A stretch of 64,000 nt of DNA from Methyloprofundus sedimenti (GCF_002072955.1 NZ_LPUF01000001.1:890896-954895), one strand, 5' to 3'; positions 1 through 8,794 are shown, counted from the stretch's first letter. The notes: generated from the letters alone by a model not told the origin. A program made the numbers and translations.

Positions 1-1
1 T

Positions 2-1210
2 TCAATTATGGGCTGGCCAGCAGTTAAGCCGGTTTTACTGCCGTTGCTGTTATTGATTTTTGCTATTCCTATCCCTTACTTTTTAGAAGCCAGTTTATCC
101 GCTAATTTACAGTTGTTATCTTCTCAATTGGGCGTCGCTTTTATTCGCTGGTGCCAAATTCCGGTTTTTTTAGAAGGTAATGTTATAGATTTAGGGGTTT
201 ATAAGTTGCAAGTGGTCGAGGCTTGTAGCGGTTTGCGTTACTTATTTCCTTTAATGAGTTTAGGCTTTATTTGCGCTTATTTATTCGACACTGCGGTATG
301 GAAAAGAGTGGTGGTTTTTTTATCAACTATTCCTATTACTTTGATGATGAATAGTTTTCGTATTGGGATGATTGGTGTCCTTGTCGATAACTGGGGTATT
401 TCTATGGCTGAAGGCTTTCTGCATGATTTTGAAGGCTGGATAATTTTTATGGCCTGCATGGTGATCTTGTTTATAGAAATGTTCATCTTAAATAAAATGA
501 CGCGTGGCGTTTCCGTCTCATTTTTTGAGGTGTTTGGTTTAATGCCCGTTGGTGTTTTTCCTGAAGGTGAGGTGGTGACAAGAAAATCATCGCGACCTTT
601 GTACGCTATTATTGTTTTGTTGGCTGTTTGTGTCGTGGTGGTTAATTCGCTTGATACTCGAGAAGAAATTACTCCAGAGCGAAAGTCATTTCCTGAATTC
701 CCCGACCATATAGCTGATTGGACGGGGGGGCAAAATTCTCTAGAAACAAATGTAATTAATGCATTGCAGTTGTCGGACTATATTATGTCTGATTATTCAA
801 AGCCAGACTCTTTGCCGATAAATTTTTATGTGGCTTACTATCAATCACAACGTAAAGGTGTTTCACCGCATTCGCCGAGAGTTTGTATTCCGGGGGGCGG
901 ATGGCAAATTTCAGGTATTAGTCGTACCGTAGTTAATAGCGTTCCTGTCAATAGAATTGTGATCAAAAAAGGACCAAATAAGGAATTAGTTTATTATTGG
1001 TTTCAGCAGCGAGGGCGGTTGATTGCAAATGAGTATGTTATGAAATGGTATTTATTTGAAGATGCGCTCTTATTAAATCGAACCGATGGCGCTTTAGTGC
1101 GAATTACTACGCCGGTGGGTAAAATGGAAAATATTGCAGATGCAGATAAGCGTTTGACTGGTTTTTTACAAGAATTGATGCCTGTTTTGCCGGAATACCT
1201 GCCGGAATAA
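2..1210 (+). CDS. xrtD: Exosortase D (XrtD) with C-terminal EpsI domain, 5' end outside window
   Basis: Polytopic inner-membrane cysteine transpeptidase-like enzyme that should sort PEP-CTERM-type (VPLPA) proteins carrying a C-terminal anchor. Counting from the ATG at position 8, the exosortase triad is visible: Cys73 in VVEACSGLRYL, Arg118 in MNSFRIGMIG and His139 in AEGFLHDFEGW, between hydrophobic helices. From about residue 195 a periplasmic EpsI-type domain follows (YYWFQQRGRLIANEYVMKWYLFED), the fused arrangement known for XrtD. The frame is open upstream of position 8 and the usual N-terminal helices are missing, so the true start lies left of the window and the ATG at 8 is internal. 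It ends next to the TPR lipoprotein, probably in one operon. No sorted substrate is visible in the window. Confidence 0.88.
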   Translation, partial: SIMGWPAVKPVLLPLLLLIFAIPIPYFLEASLSANLQLLSSQLGVAFIRWCQIPVFLEGNVIDLGVYKLQVVEACSGLRYLFPLMSLGFICAYLFDTAVWKRVVVFLSTIPITLMMNSFRIGMIGVLVDNWGISMAEGFLHDFEGWIIFMACMVILFIEMFILNKMTRGVSVSFFEVFGLMPVGVFPEGEVVTRKSSRPLYAIIVLLAVCVVVVNSLDTREEITPERKSFPEFPDHIADWTGGQNSLETNVINALQLSDYIMSDYSKPDSLPINFYVAYYQSQRKGVSPHSPRVCIPGGGWQISGISRTVVNSVPVNRIVIKKGPNKELVYYWFQQRGRLIANEYVMKWYLFEDALLLNRTDGALVRITTPVGKMENIADADKRLTGFLQELMPVLPEYLPE

Positions 1211-1234
1211 GTGTTTTATTTAATGGATTCATAT

Positions 1235-3625
1235 ATGAAAAAGATAGTTTTGTGTGTTTTTGTATTTTCTATGCTCTTGCAGGGGTGTGGTGATTCTGCG
1301 AAAAAAGGTGAAGAGTATTTGCAGAGTGGTAAGTCATATTATGACCAAGGCAACCTCATTAAAGCTCGAGTAGAATTAAAGAATGCATTGCAGATTGATG
1401 GTAAGCTTGCAGATGCGTATTATTATTTGGCATTAATTAATGAAAAAAATCAAGAGTGGAAACAAATGTTTGCTAACCTGGTAAAGGTTATTGAGCTTTC
1501 TCCATCTAATTATGATGCCCGATTGAAACTTGCTCGATTGTATTTGTTATCTGGTGAGTTACAAAAAGCTAATAATGAAGTCGCTTATGTCCTTATGCGG
1601 GTTCCTGACAGTCTAGATGCGATGGCACTAAAGGGTGCTATTCTTCTTAAGCAAGGTGATCATACCGCTGCTTTAGCAGAGGCTAATAGGGCTTTGGTAA
1701 TTAATCCTGCGCATATTGATTCGGTGAGCTTGAAGGCTGTAATTTATATGAATCAACAAGATTATACGATTGCTGAAGCTGTGCTAGATAAGGCTTTAGG
1801 TGAAGTGCCTAATGAATTGTCGCTACATTTGCTTAAATTACAGGTGCATTCGTTAAGTAAAAATGATGTGGCGATCGAACAGGATTATAAGACATTAATT
1901 AAAAATTTTCCTGCCGAGAATGAGTTTACATATCACTTGGCTGCTTTTTATAAAGAGCATGGACGTGAAGCACATGCTTTATCTGTGTTGAACGCTTTGA
2001 TTGCACAAAATACAGAGAAGATTAAACCTAAATTGGCTTTAGTAGATTTTTTGGTTGCGACTGATCCAAAAAATGCAGAAATAACTTTGCTAGAATTACT
2101 TGAAAAGTATCCCGAGGAAACTGACCTGCACCTAAGAGTTGCAAATTTATATATTCAACAAAAAAGATTGATGGAGGCGAAAAAGCCTCTTACTTGGGTT
2201 GTTGAACATAAAGGGCAAGATAAGGAAGGTTTAGCAGCAAAAATTTCATTAGCCAAGCTTTCTATACAGGATGGGGATTATAATGGCGCATCTGTTATGA
2301 TAAATGAGGTGCTAGCTGTCGATGCTAAGCAATATGATGCATTGATTTTGAAAACTAGAATTAGTTTGATCAATGGTCATTATGATGAAGCGATTGCTGA
2401 GTTGCGTGGGGTTTTAAGAGATTATTCTAAGTCTGATGAAGCAATGGTGTTATTGGCTCAAGCTTACCTTAAGAAGAATTCTCCAGAGCTAGCAGAGGAG
2501 AATTTCCGCAAAGCCCTGGATTTGAATCCCGGAAACTTTTCTGCTGTGATGCCGGTGGTTTCTCGAATGGTTCAGAGTAAAGATATTATGCGTGCTGATG
2601 AGGTGTTACAGAACGCACTTAAGATTCAACCTGACCATGCAGGTGCTTTGCAGGCACTGGCAACGATAAGGTTATTAGAAAAGGATTGGTTGGGAGCTCA
2701 AAAAGTAGCCGAGTTAATTTCAACTAAGCCTATGGGAGAAGGATTCTCGAATTACCTGAGTGGTAAAATTTCCCAAGGGCAGGGTTTTAACAAGCAGGCG
2801 ATTGAAAAGTATAAACTTGCTTTATCTCAAGATCCAGGATTGTCTGATGCTTTAAAAAGTATGTCTGTTTGTTATGAAGCGTTAAATCAAAGAAAAGAAA
2901 TGTTTGCCTATCTGGACGAATTTATACAAAATAATTCTAAAAATCCTTATCCAGTCATTCTTAAAAGTCAGCTATTTGTTCTTGAAAAAAACTGGGATAA
3001 GTCTTTAGGTATTTTAAATGAGGGAATATTAAAGTGGCCAGAAGTTCCTCAGTTTTATGTAGCTTTGGCGGAAATATATAAACAGAAAAATGACCATGAA
3101 AAAGAAATCAATACTTATAAAAAGGGGCTGGAAAAGCTACCTGATAATATTTCATTAAGTATTTCTTTGGCATCGGCATATGAAACTTCTGAAGATTATG
3201 ATAATGCTTTGCAAAGTTATGAAGCGATTATTGCTAAGCGACCAGACATTGATTTTGCGGTAAATAATTTGGTTTCATTGTTGCTTGATTATTACCCAAG
3301 TAAAGATAACCACGAGCGCGCAGTGAAATTGGCTCGCCGGTTTGAAAATTCTGCAACACCTTATTATCTTGATACCTATGGCTGGGCTTTATTGCATAAC
3401 GGGAAGATAGCTGAGCCAGTGAAGATATTCGAAAAAGTAGTACTTCAAATGCCTGATATTGCTGTTTTTAAATACCATTTAGGCTTCGCTTATCTTAAGG
3501 CTGGCGAAAAGTTAAAAGCGCTTGATATGCTAGATGCGGCATTAGTAACCGGTTCTAAACAGCCTGTTTTTCTTGAAAAAGATAAGGTTGTGACATTAAT
3601 TGGAGAAGTTAAACCTACAATGTAG
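1235..3625 (+). CDS. prsT: PEP-CTERM system TPR-repeat lipoprotein (PrsT family)
   Basis: Large exported TPR scaffold commonly encoded with exosortases and exopolysaccharide genes; its exact role is not established. I chose the ATG at 1235 because it begins a lipoprotein signal (MKKIVLCVFVFSMLLQGC, lipobox LLQGC); GTG at 1211 and ATG at 1223 would add a hydrophilic leader. The mature part of about 775 residues is a run of 34-residue TPR units (for example AKARVELKNALQID-type, A-x-A-x-Y-Y-x-L-A and DALILKTRI helices) through almost the whole length. It begins about 25 bp after xrtD on the same strand, which supports co-transcription with the sorting enzyme. Confidence 0.85.
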   Translation: MKKIVLCVFVFSMLLQGCGDSAKKGEEYLQSGKSYYDQGNLIKARVELKNALQIDGKLADAYYYLALINEKNQEWKQMFANLVKVIELSPSNYDARLKLARLYLLSGELQKANNEVAYVLMRVPDSLDAMALKGAILLKQGDHTAALAEANRALVINPAHIDSVSLKAVIYMNQQDYTIAEAVLDKALGEVPNELSLHLLKLQVHSLSKNDVAIEQDYKTLIKNFPAENEFTYHLAAFYKEHGREAHALSVLNALIAQNTEKIKPKLALVDFLVATDPKNAEITLLELLEKYPEETDLHLRVANLYIQQKRLMEAKKPLTWVVEHKGQDKEGLAAKISLAKLSIQDGDYNGASVMINEVLAVDAKQYDALILKTRISLINGHYDEAIAELRGVLRDYSKSDEAMVLLAQAYLKKNSPELAEENFRKALDLNPGNFSAVMPVVSRMVQSKDIMRADEVLQNALKIQPDHAGALQALATIRLLEKDWLGAQKVAELISTKPMGEGFSNYLSGKISQGQGFNKQAIEKYKLALSQDPGLSDALKSMSVCYEALNQRKEMFAYLDEFIQNNSKNPYPVILKSQLFVLEKNWDKSLGILNEGILKWPEVPQFYVALAEIYKQKNDHEKEINTYKKGLEKLPDNISLSISLASAYETSEDYDNALQSYEAIIAKRPDIDFAVNNLVSLLLDYYPSKDNHERAVKLARRFENSATPYYLDTYGWALLHNGKIAEPVKIFEKVVLQMPDIAVFKYHLGFAYLKAGEKLKALDMLDAALVTGSKQPVFLEKDKVVTLIGEVKPTM

Positions 3626-3798
3626 TATTAGAAGATACCGATGGCATGTGGGTTGCGCATACCTGGAGATTTTGTTGAAAAGTAAGGAATAATTTCAAAA
3701 TGCGATTAATTAAATGACAAGTAATCTGAGGATGTCGGCTTATAATATTATATCTAGCTTATTTTCTGAGCTTTTTTGTGGAATGGTGAATTTGTATT

Positions 3799-4200
3799 AT
3801 GAATGTTAGGGTCCAAATAATTTCTCCAACTCACGTTGGTTTTTTGGATAATAGTCCGTTTAATATGTTGGGTTATTATCAGTGTTATCAAGAAGGGTTA
3901 AGCGCGGTTAAACACAATAAACCTTTAGTGATTTTGCTCGAATATAATGAAGGTAATATCAGTATGGAGTTATTTATTGCTTCCTTACTTCGTGAGTGTC
4001 CCACTAGTAAAATTATACTGCTTGGGGAGAACTTGAGGGATGAGGATGTTTTGTGTTGCTTACTTAGTGGTATTTATGGATATCTTGATGTAAAGGATAT
4101 GTATAAATTTCAAACTAAAGCAGTTAAAGCGGTTGCAAATGGCGAGGCGTGGATTAGTCGTAGGCTCGTAGCGTTATTGATCGAGGGCATACGTGGATAA
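3799..4200 (+). CDS. Stand-alone receiver-like protein (degenerate, no output domain)
   Basis: A 133-residue protein with the fold pattern of a NarL/LuxR-type receiver domain (VILLEYN strand, KIILLGE strand, SGIYGYLDVKD, AVANGEAWISRRLVALL), ending where a linker to an HTH would begin. The position normally held by the phospho-accepting Asp appears to be Glu (LLEYNEG), which would mimic a permanently phosphorylated state or mark a pseudo-receiver; this alignment is by eye. It overlaps the following LuxR-type regulator by 8 bp, so the two are translationally coupled. It is probably a regulatory partner of that protein and, by position, of the exosortase locus. It could also be a truncated response regulator. 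Confidence 0.6.
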   Translation: MNVRVQIISPTHVGFLDNSPFNMLGYYQCYQEGLSAVKHNKPLVILLEYNEGNISMELFIASLLRECPTSKIILLGENLRDEDVLCCLLSGIYGYLDVKDMYKFQTKAVKAVANGEAWISRRLVALLIEGIRG

Positions 4201-4855
4201 GTTACTAATGGCATCTCATCAGAGGGCAGAACTTCAATGCTGGATTGAGGCTTTAAGCGAGAAATATACTATTGTTTTCTATGATAATCTTGAGACTATT
4301 CAGGAGGAAGGACAAGAGATTAATAATAGATTTCTATTGATTATTGATGCCTCACTTTTAGTTGATATGAATTGTATTAATAGGATGTCTAAATGTATTA
4401 AGAAAATTATAATTGTGGGTGATGTTCTTTCGCCCATTCAGCAAATTAACATGATTCATGCCGGTGCATGTGGATGCTCTGAAAGATTTATTGATAAAAA
4501 ATTAATGTTTCGTGCCATTGCAGCTGTATTAAAGAATGAAATTTGGTTGGAACGTCGGATTATTCCTAAAATGCTTAAAAGTATAGTGGATAAAAATTTC
4601 GCTTCAATGAATAATAAAAAATTTAATCATGCGAGTTTTGATTCACTTTTAGTTTTAACGCCAAGAGAAATTGAGGTTATTGATTTGATTTATGATGGTA
4701 TAGATAACATTGAAATTGCAAATAAATTGAATATTAGTGTTCGTACTGTGAAAGCACATTTAAGCGCAATATATCGAAAGTTGAAAGTTCAAGATCGTTT
4801 TCAGTTAATTGTTTACTTAAAAGATCTCCATGTGAATCGTTTGACTACTATGTGA
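4193..4855 (+). CDS. LuxR/NarL-family response regulator with atypical receiver
   Basis: A 220-residue DNA-binding regulator. Residues 1-125 form a receiver-like domain with a candidate phospho-acceptor in LLIIDASLL, but without the usual N-terminal acidic pair and without the usual Thr/Ser and Lys signature. Residues about 155-208 are a clear LuxR HTH (LTPREIEVIDLIYDG, NIEIANKLNISVRTVKAHLSAIYRKL). The start overlaps the upstream receiver-only gene. No histidine kinase is nearby. By position it may control the exosortase/PEP-CTERM locus, but that is inference. Confidence 0.82.
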   Translation: MDKLLMASHQRAELQCWIEALSEKYTIVFYDNLETIQEEGQEINNRFLLIIDASLLVDMNCINRMSKCIKKIIIVGDVLSPIQQINMIHAGACGCSERFIDKKLMFRAIAAVLKNEIWLERRIIPKMLKSIVDKNFASMNNKKFNHASFDSLLVLTPREIEVIDLIYDGIDNIEIANKLNISVRTVKAHLSAIYRKLKVQDRFQLIVYLKDLHVNRLTTM

Positions 4856-4879
4856 TGCGATCAAAAATCAGCGCCGAAT

Positions 4880-5060
4880 GGAGTTTAGAAAGGCCGCTAT
4901 AGAGGGCAAAGAACTCATGAAAGGATGCTCTCTTACTTACTGCTCAAAAATGCAGATAAACTAACAGAAATTCAGTCTAAAAAAATTAATTATTTACGGG
5001 CTCCTGAATTTAACTCATCAGTGCACCTGATTACGTATAACTTTCAGCCTATCACTAATA
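4880..5060 (+). pseudogene. Frameshifted remnant resembling an ISL3-type transposase
   Basis: No intact gene lies between 4856 and 5219. Two adjoining frames read as one decayed protein: EGKELMKG in one frame, then YLLLKNADKLTEIQSKKINYL in another, which resembles the LLLKNPENLTEEQ stretch of ISL3-family transposases. The similarity is from memory and short. From about 5100 to 5219 another frame stays open for some 35 codons (SITKASLIQCLNKASKQPQS) and I cannot assign it. The segment 5068-5098 is a small repeat-like stretch (TAGCCCGTTATGGCGCTAGC). Confidence 0.3.
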
Positions 5061-5219
5061 TTCTTTGTAGCCCGTTATGGCGCTAGCGGAATACGGGATA
5101 TTCATGGCACCTATTCTTTAAAAGGATCCATAACCAAAGCATCACTGATCCAGTGCCTGAATAAGGCCAGTAAACAGCCACAATCCAAAGTCGACGGCAA
5201 ACCCTTGGGGGACAATAAT

Positions 5220-5459
5220 CCTAGAAACCGCAGTTGACCGCTATAAAACATTATAAGTGACTAAATATAAAATATAATGATCGTAAATGCTTGTCACCTG
5301 TTGGGTGACTCTACTCCGCTTTACGGTTTTGTGGATAAATCTGGGCACGAAATACGGCGTTACAGTTCTTGCTAAGGGCTACGGTCATTGCCTGCGAGCT
5401 GTGCCTTGTCTTTCACACTCAGATTTTCACAAAATCCGTGCTCCACTGAGGTTTCCAGG
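5220..5459. repeat. MITE copy 1, 240 bp, with terminal inverted repeats and 5-bp target duplication
   Basis: Begins CCTAGAAACCGCAGTTGA at 5220 and ends with an imperfect inverted copy (15 of 18 positions) at 5442-5459. It is flanked on both sides by ATAAT (5215-5219 and 5460-5464), a 5-bp target-site duplication. It contains no credible ORF. The same sequence occurs in inverted orientation at 28041-28281 with roughly 90 percent identity by eye. A TGTGGATAA (DnaA-box complement) lies at 5330-5338. A non-autonomous element mobilised by an unknown transposase; the 5-bp duplication would fit an IS1380-like or Tn3-like parent, which I cannot confirm. Confidence 0.85.
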
Positions 5460-5509
5460 ATAATGGCTATGTAACCGTCGATTCTTACCACCTAGACAAG
5501 CTACTCCAC

Positions 5510-7012
5510 TTACTTTAAAGGCTTAACTTTTTCAATCAAGTTCCAGGGTAGAAACTGATCTAACGCCTCTGGTTCATAATGCCTACCAAGCTTGGGTAGC
5601 TCAGTAAGTAAATACTTCAGATAATCAAAAGGCTCCAGATTATTGGCAACCGCTGTTTGCACCAGGCTGTATAGCAGTGCACTGGCATTTGCTCCACGAG
5701 GTGTTTGATTAAACAACCAGTTTTTACGCCCAATCACAAACGGTTTGATACGACGTTCAGCTGCATTATTATCAATGTGTATATTTCCGTCATCAATATA
5801 GCGAATCAGGCTACTCCACTGGTTAAGGGTGTAACGAATGGCTTTACCTATCGTGCTGTCTTTTGCTGTCCTGGTAACATGGTCATCGCACCACTGCTTT
5901 AAGTCATCCAGCAAAGGTTTACATTTTTCCTGACGTAACAAATAACGCTGCTCTATTGTCAGATCTTTAAATTGTTTCTCAAACGCATAAAGACGAGTGA
6001 ACTTGCGTAATGCCGTTTGAGCCATGCCCATTTTATTTTTGCGGCTCGCTTTGGGAAGTGCTTTCAGTGCTTCATCGAATTTACGACGCGCATGCGCCAT
6101 ACAACCGACGAGGAGACAGTCATCTGATGCAAGGGCGTGATAGCCGGCATAGCCATCCACTTGCAAGTGGCCTGAAAAGCCCTGTAAAAAGCTCGCCGCA
6201 TGTGCACCCGCCCGGGTTGCCTGATACTCATACAAAACAATTGGGCATTCAGCTTCATGACCACCACTTTGATAGAGCCACATATAGGATTTTGATTTCG
6301 TCTCTCGTCCATCCTGAATAACATTCAAAGTTGTTTCATCAGCCTGGAGAATTTTCTGCAGGATCAGTAATTCATGCAGTCGATCATAAAAGGGGGCAAG
6401 CAATTCAGCGGACTTCAATACCCAGATTGATAACGTTGCACGCGAAAGGTCGATACTTAAGCGCTTGAAAATCGTTTCCTGGCGATAGAGTGGCAAGCTA
6501 TCCATAAACTTGGCTACAATAATGTAGGCTAGTAAGCTGGCCGAAGCAAAACTGCGTGGAATGGGCTGTGCCGGTTTAGGCGCATTAATAATGCCATTTT
6601 CGCAGGCACGACAGGCATACTTTACCTGCACATGCTCAATCAGCTTGATTTGAGCAGGAATGATTTCTAACTGCTCTGACGTGTCTTCGCCAGCCTCATG
6701 CAAGGCATGACCACAGTCACACACACGTTCTGCTTCAGGTAATTCATAGCGAACGACTTCTCGCGGGAGATGTCTGGAGAGCGGTTTACGACCTGGCTTT
6801 TTGCGTTGATAGCTAACCGTTTCTTCAAGATCAGTCTCCTCTTGCTTTAAGGCGTCAAGAATCGATTCCGCTTCATTAAACAACTCCATTTGGTCAGGAC
6901 ACTTTTCACTGGATGCTCCAAAGCGCTGGTGTTGAAACAAACGAAACTGCTCCTCATACCACGTCAGTTTTTCCTGTAATTGATCTACTGTCGACTGATA
7001 GTCCAGCACCAT
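5510..7012 (-). CDS. tnpC: IS66 transposase TnpC
   Basis: A 500-residue DDE transposase of the IS66 family. The N-terminus carries a leucine-rich coiled region and the IS66 zinc-finger-like segment (CDCGHALHEAG, with CRAC further on). The DDE catalytic core is visible in ADETTLNVIQDG, QVDGYAGYHAL and NNAAERRIKPFVIGRKNWLF. Length is normal for the family, so it looks intact. It is the last gene of the tnpA-tnpB-tnpC set, starting about 140 bp after tnpB. Confidence 0.95.
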   Translation of the reverse strand: MVLDYQSTVDQLQEKLTWYEEQFRLFQHQRFGASSEKCPDQMELFNEAESILDALKQEETDLEETVSYQRKKPGRKPLSRHLPREVVRYELPEAERVCDCGHALHEAGEDTSEQLEIIPAQIKLIEHVQVKYACRACENGIINAPKPAQPIPRSFASASLLAYIIVAKFMDSLPLYRQETIFKRLSIDLSRATLSIWVLKSAELLAPFYDRLHELLILQKILQADETTLNVIQDGRETKSKSYMWLYQSGGHEAECPIVLYEYQATRAGAHAASFLQGFSGHLQVDGYAGYHALASDDCLLVGCMAHARRKFDEALKALPKASRKNKMGMAQTALRKFTRLYAFEKQFKDLTIEQRYLLRQEKCKPLLDDLKQWCDDHVTRTAKDSTIGKAIRYTLNQWSSLIRYIDDGNIHIDNNAAERRIKPFVIGRKNWLFNQTPRGANASALLYSLVQTAVANNLEPFDYLKYLLTELPKLGRHYEPEALDQFLPWNLIEKVKPLK

Positions 7013-7150
7013 TTTTTGCAGTGCATTCGTCTCATCTGGCAGTGTCTCAGGAAGTGAGTTCGTGGTGATTATTATACCACTAAAAGGCTGATAAATAAGG
7101 TTTAACTTGCTGTTTTATTGATTCTTTTTATGCAGAATAGAGTCGCTTGA

Positions 7151-7507
7151 TCAGTTGTTTTTTAGACCAGAAACAGCCGTGTGCGCTTGCACTTGGTGAT
7201 AGGATAAACCATCCAGTAACCAGTGTAATTCACGTGAGGTTAGTGACACAGCCTGCTCGTTCAATTCGCTTGGCCACTGGAACGTCCCCTTATCCAGGCG
7301 GCGATAATAAAGCCAGAAGCCATTACATTCCCAATAGAGTAGTTTTAGTTTATCGCGAGAGCGATTACAAAAGACAAAAACACTCCCGGTAAAGGGATCA
7401 TGGCCCAACTGCTCTGAAACGATCAGCGACAAGCCATTAATGGACTTACGCATATCCGTAACACCTGTCGCCAGATACACCTGATTAACAGCAAGACCGT
7501 TTATCAT
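7151..7507 (-). CDS. tnpB: IS66 accessory protein TnpB (Orf2)
   Basis: A 118-residue protein with the diagnostic IS66 Orf2 sequence (VYLATGVTDMRKSINGLSLIV, GSVFVFCNRSRDKLKLLYWECNGFWLYYRRL). It is required with TnpA for transposition in characterised IS66 elements, though its biochemical role is unclear. Its start overlaps the tnpA stop by 4 bp (ATGA), showing translational coupling. Confidence 0.95.
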   Translation of the reverse strand: MINGLAVNQVYLATGVTDMRKSINGLSLIVSEQLGHDPFTGSVFVFCNRSRDKLKLLYWECNGFWLYYRRLDKGTFQWPSELNEQAVSLTSRELHWLLDGLSYHQVQAHTAVSGLKNN

Positions 7508-7836
7508 GAGATGGACCTCACCAACTCCAATAACGGTTTTAAAATACTGAGTTCCGTATTGGCCTGTATTTCCAGGCCAAAGCCATTGGTATGAGTGACT
7601 TTGATAACCGACGATAGCCTTGGGCCACTTAAATTGTCTTCGGCAACAAATTTTACCGGAACCAGTTGGCTGGTTTGTTGCACTGACGAGCTGGCCGAAC
7701 CGAATTTCTTTTTGTAATAACTGAAGATATGCGGCTTGATATCATGGACCTTGCAATACTCAGCCTGAGTTAAACGACTGGCTTGCCATTGTGGTATATG
7801 CTCTTGCATAGTCGCTTTATTTTGAGATGGGCTCAT
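7504..7836 (-). CDS. tnpA: IS66 accessory protein TnpA (Orf1)
   Basis: A 110-residue protein of the IS66 TnpA type: WQASRLTQAEYCKVHDIKPHIFSYYKKKF is the helix-turn-helix-like N-terminal part that probably binds the element ends. An AGAGG ribosome-binding sequence precedes the ATG. An inverted repeat (ATACCTC at 7839-7845 with GAGGTAT at 7858-7864) overlaps this leader and could form a hairpin covering the ribosome-binding site. Confidence 0.88.
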   Translation of the reverse strand: MSPSQNKATMQEHIPQWQASRLTQAEYCKVHDIKPHIFSYYKKKFGSASSSVQQTSQLVPVKFVAEDNLSGPRLSSVIKVTHTNGFGLEIQANTELSILKPLLELVRSIS

Positions 7837-7917
7837 AAATACCTCTGAAGTTAAATGGAGGTATTAGTGTGCCCTTTTTTATAGGGGTTTAGAATGTGTG
7901 GTTTAATTGACGCTTAC

Positions 7918-8138
7918 ACTGATAGCGCCGGAAAATATTTTAACAACCTGTGCAGTTGCCTCCGCAACCCCTCTATCAACCCCACTGTTAATGCACTCGC
8001 GCCCAATGTAGTCACCAAAAAAACCGGCAATAAACTGTGTATCAGCTCAGATGATAAATCCATAAACAGACTGACAAAGCCCAGCGCCCAGATGGTTGGA
8101 GGAGTGGGGGTGGTAGATTTTTTTAGCATCGTATTCAA
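7918..8138 (-). pseudogene. MFS transporter N-terminal remnant, frameshifted and cut by IS66
   Basis: The minus strand encodes MNTMLKKSTTPTPPTIWALGFVSLFMDLSSELIHSLLPVFLVTTLGASALTVGLIEG, the first two helices of an MFS permease. After GLIEG one base seems to be missing: the next frame continues with VAEATAQVVKIFSGAIS, the expected family sequence. The gene then stops exactly at the IS66 end (7917). The remaining ten helices are absent from the other side of the element, so this is a dead gene fragment. Confidence 0.75.
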
Positions 8139-8649
8139 GTAATCCAGTCATAAATCAAGCCATCATAATACTAATAACACATGATCTACTGCTAAATTAC
8201 CCCCCCCTTTTTTTTCTTAGAAAAAATAACGCTACATCCTTCTTTAGACAAAATAGCTAATCAACACAGATTATTTTTCGGAAATTAAAGAAAACTGATT
8301 TCATTACCAACAAAGTCGTTTCAACACTCGCTTTAGCATTCACATCAATCTTATTTTTTCAGTTTACAAGCAGTATCCGTCATTCCTTATTTGAATAAAC
8401 TGGATAACATATTTTCTGATTATGAGAGAGTTATTTGGATAATATCTTGCGTAAAATGAAAGGCAACAGCCAGGTTTTTCTCTGTACCGGATAATCGATA
8501 TTTCAAACGCCAATACTGTCCGGCTTGAGTGCTTTTACTTTCTGGTTTGTAAGCATTTGGCGGGGATCTAATGAGGGTGTTGAACTAAGCTCCTCCATTT
8601 AATACTGGATTGCAATGGATTTGCTCGGATGTTTAAAAGCATCAGGCAT
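8139..8649. other. Intergenic stretch without recognisable gene
   Basis: About 510 bp between the MFS remnant and the tRNA terminator. I see no ORF with coding character. The only notable feature is a homopolymer junction near 8200-8218 (a run of C followed by a run of T), which could be prone to slippage. It includes the presumed upstream region of the lost MFS gene. Confidence 0.6.
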
Positions 8650-8674
8650 AAAAAAACCAGCAATTACGCTGGCT
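8650..8674 (-). terminator. Rho-independent terminator of tRNA-Leu
   Basis: On the minus strand CCAGC, a 6-base loop, then GCTGG is followed by seven T. It lies about 35 bp after the tRNA 3' end and in the right orientation to end its transcript. Confidence 0.75.
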
Positions 8675-8709
8675 TAATGTACGTCCTGAGACGTTATTGA
8701 TCAATTCTA

Positions 8710-8794
8710 TGGTACCGAGGGCCGGAATCGAACCGGCACTTCCGAAGAAACCGGATTTTGAATCCGGCGTGTCTACCAGTTTCACCACCCCGGC
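8710..8794 (-). tRNA. tRNA-Leu (anticodon CAA)
   Basis: An 85-nt class II tRNA on the minus strand with encoded CCA. It begins GCCGGGGTGGTGAAACTGG, has the D-loop GGTAGACAC motif, the anticodon stem-loop CCGGATTCAAAATCCGG with anticodon CAA, a variable arm around TTCTTCGGAA and the T arm GCCGGTTCGATTCCGGC. The long variable arm and sequence match bacterial tRNA-Leu that reads UUG. Confidence 0.95.

Larger units (their letters stand above)
5471..7917 (-). mobile_element. IS66-family insertion sequence (tnpA-tnpB-tnpC)
   Basis: A complete element by gene content. The ends are recognisable as IS66 termini: GTAACCGTCGATTCTTACCAC at the left and, read inward from 7917 on the minus strand, GTAAGCGTCAATTAAACCAC, which agree over most positions. 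The flanking octamers (5463-5470 ATGGCTAT and 7918-7925 ACTGATAG) differ, so the usual 8-bp duplication is absent. It lies directly beside a MITE on the left and interrupts an MFS gene on the right. Confidence 0.85.

Noticed and set aside
6010-6321. Plus-strand ORF of 103 codons
   Set aside because: Antisense to the IS66 transposase catalytic core.
7147-7392. Plus-strand ORF of 81 codons inside IS66
   Set aside because: It is antisense to tnpB, which has clear family motifs.
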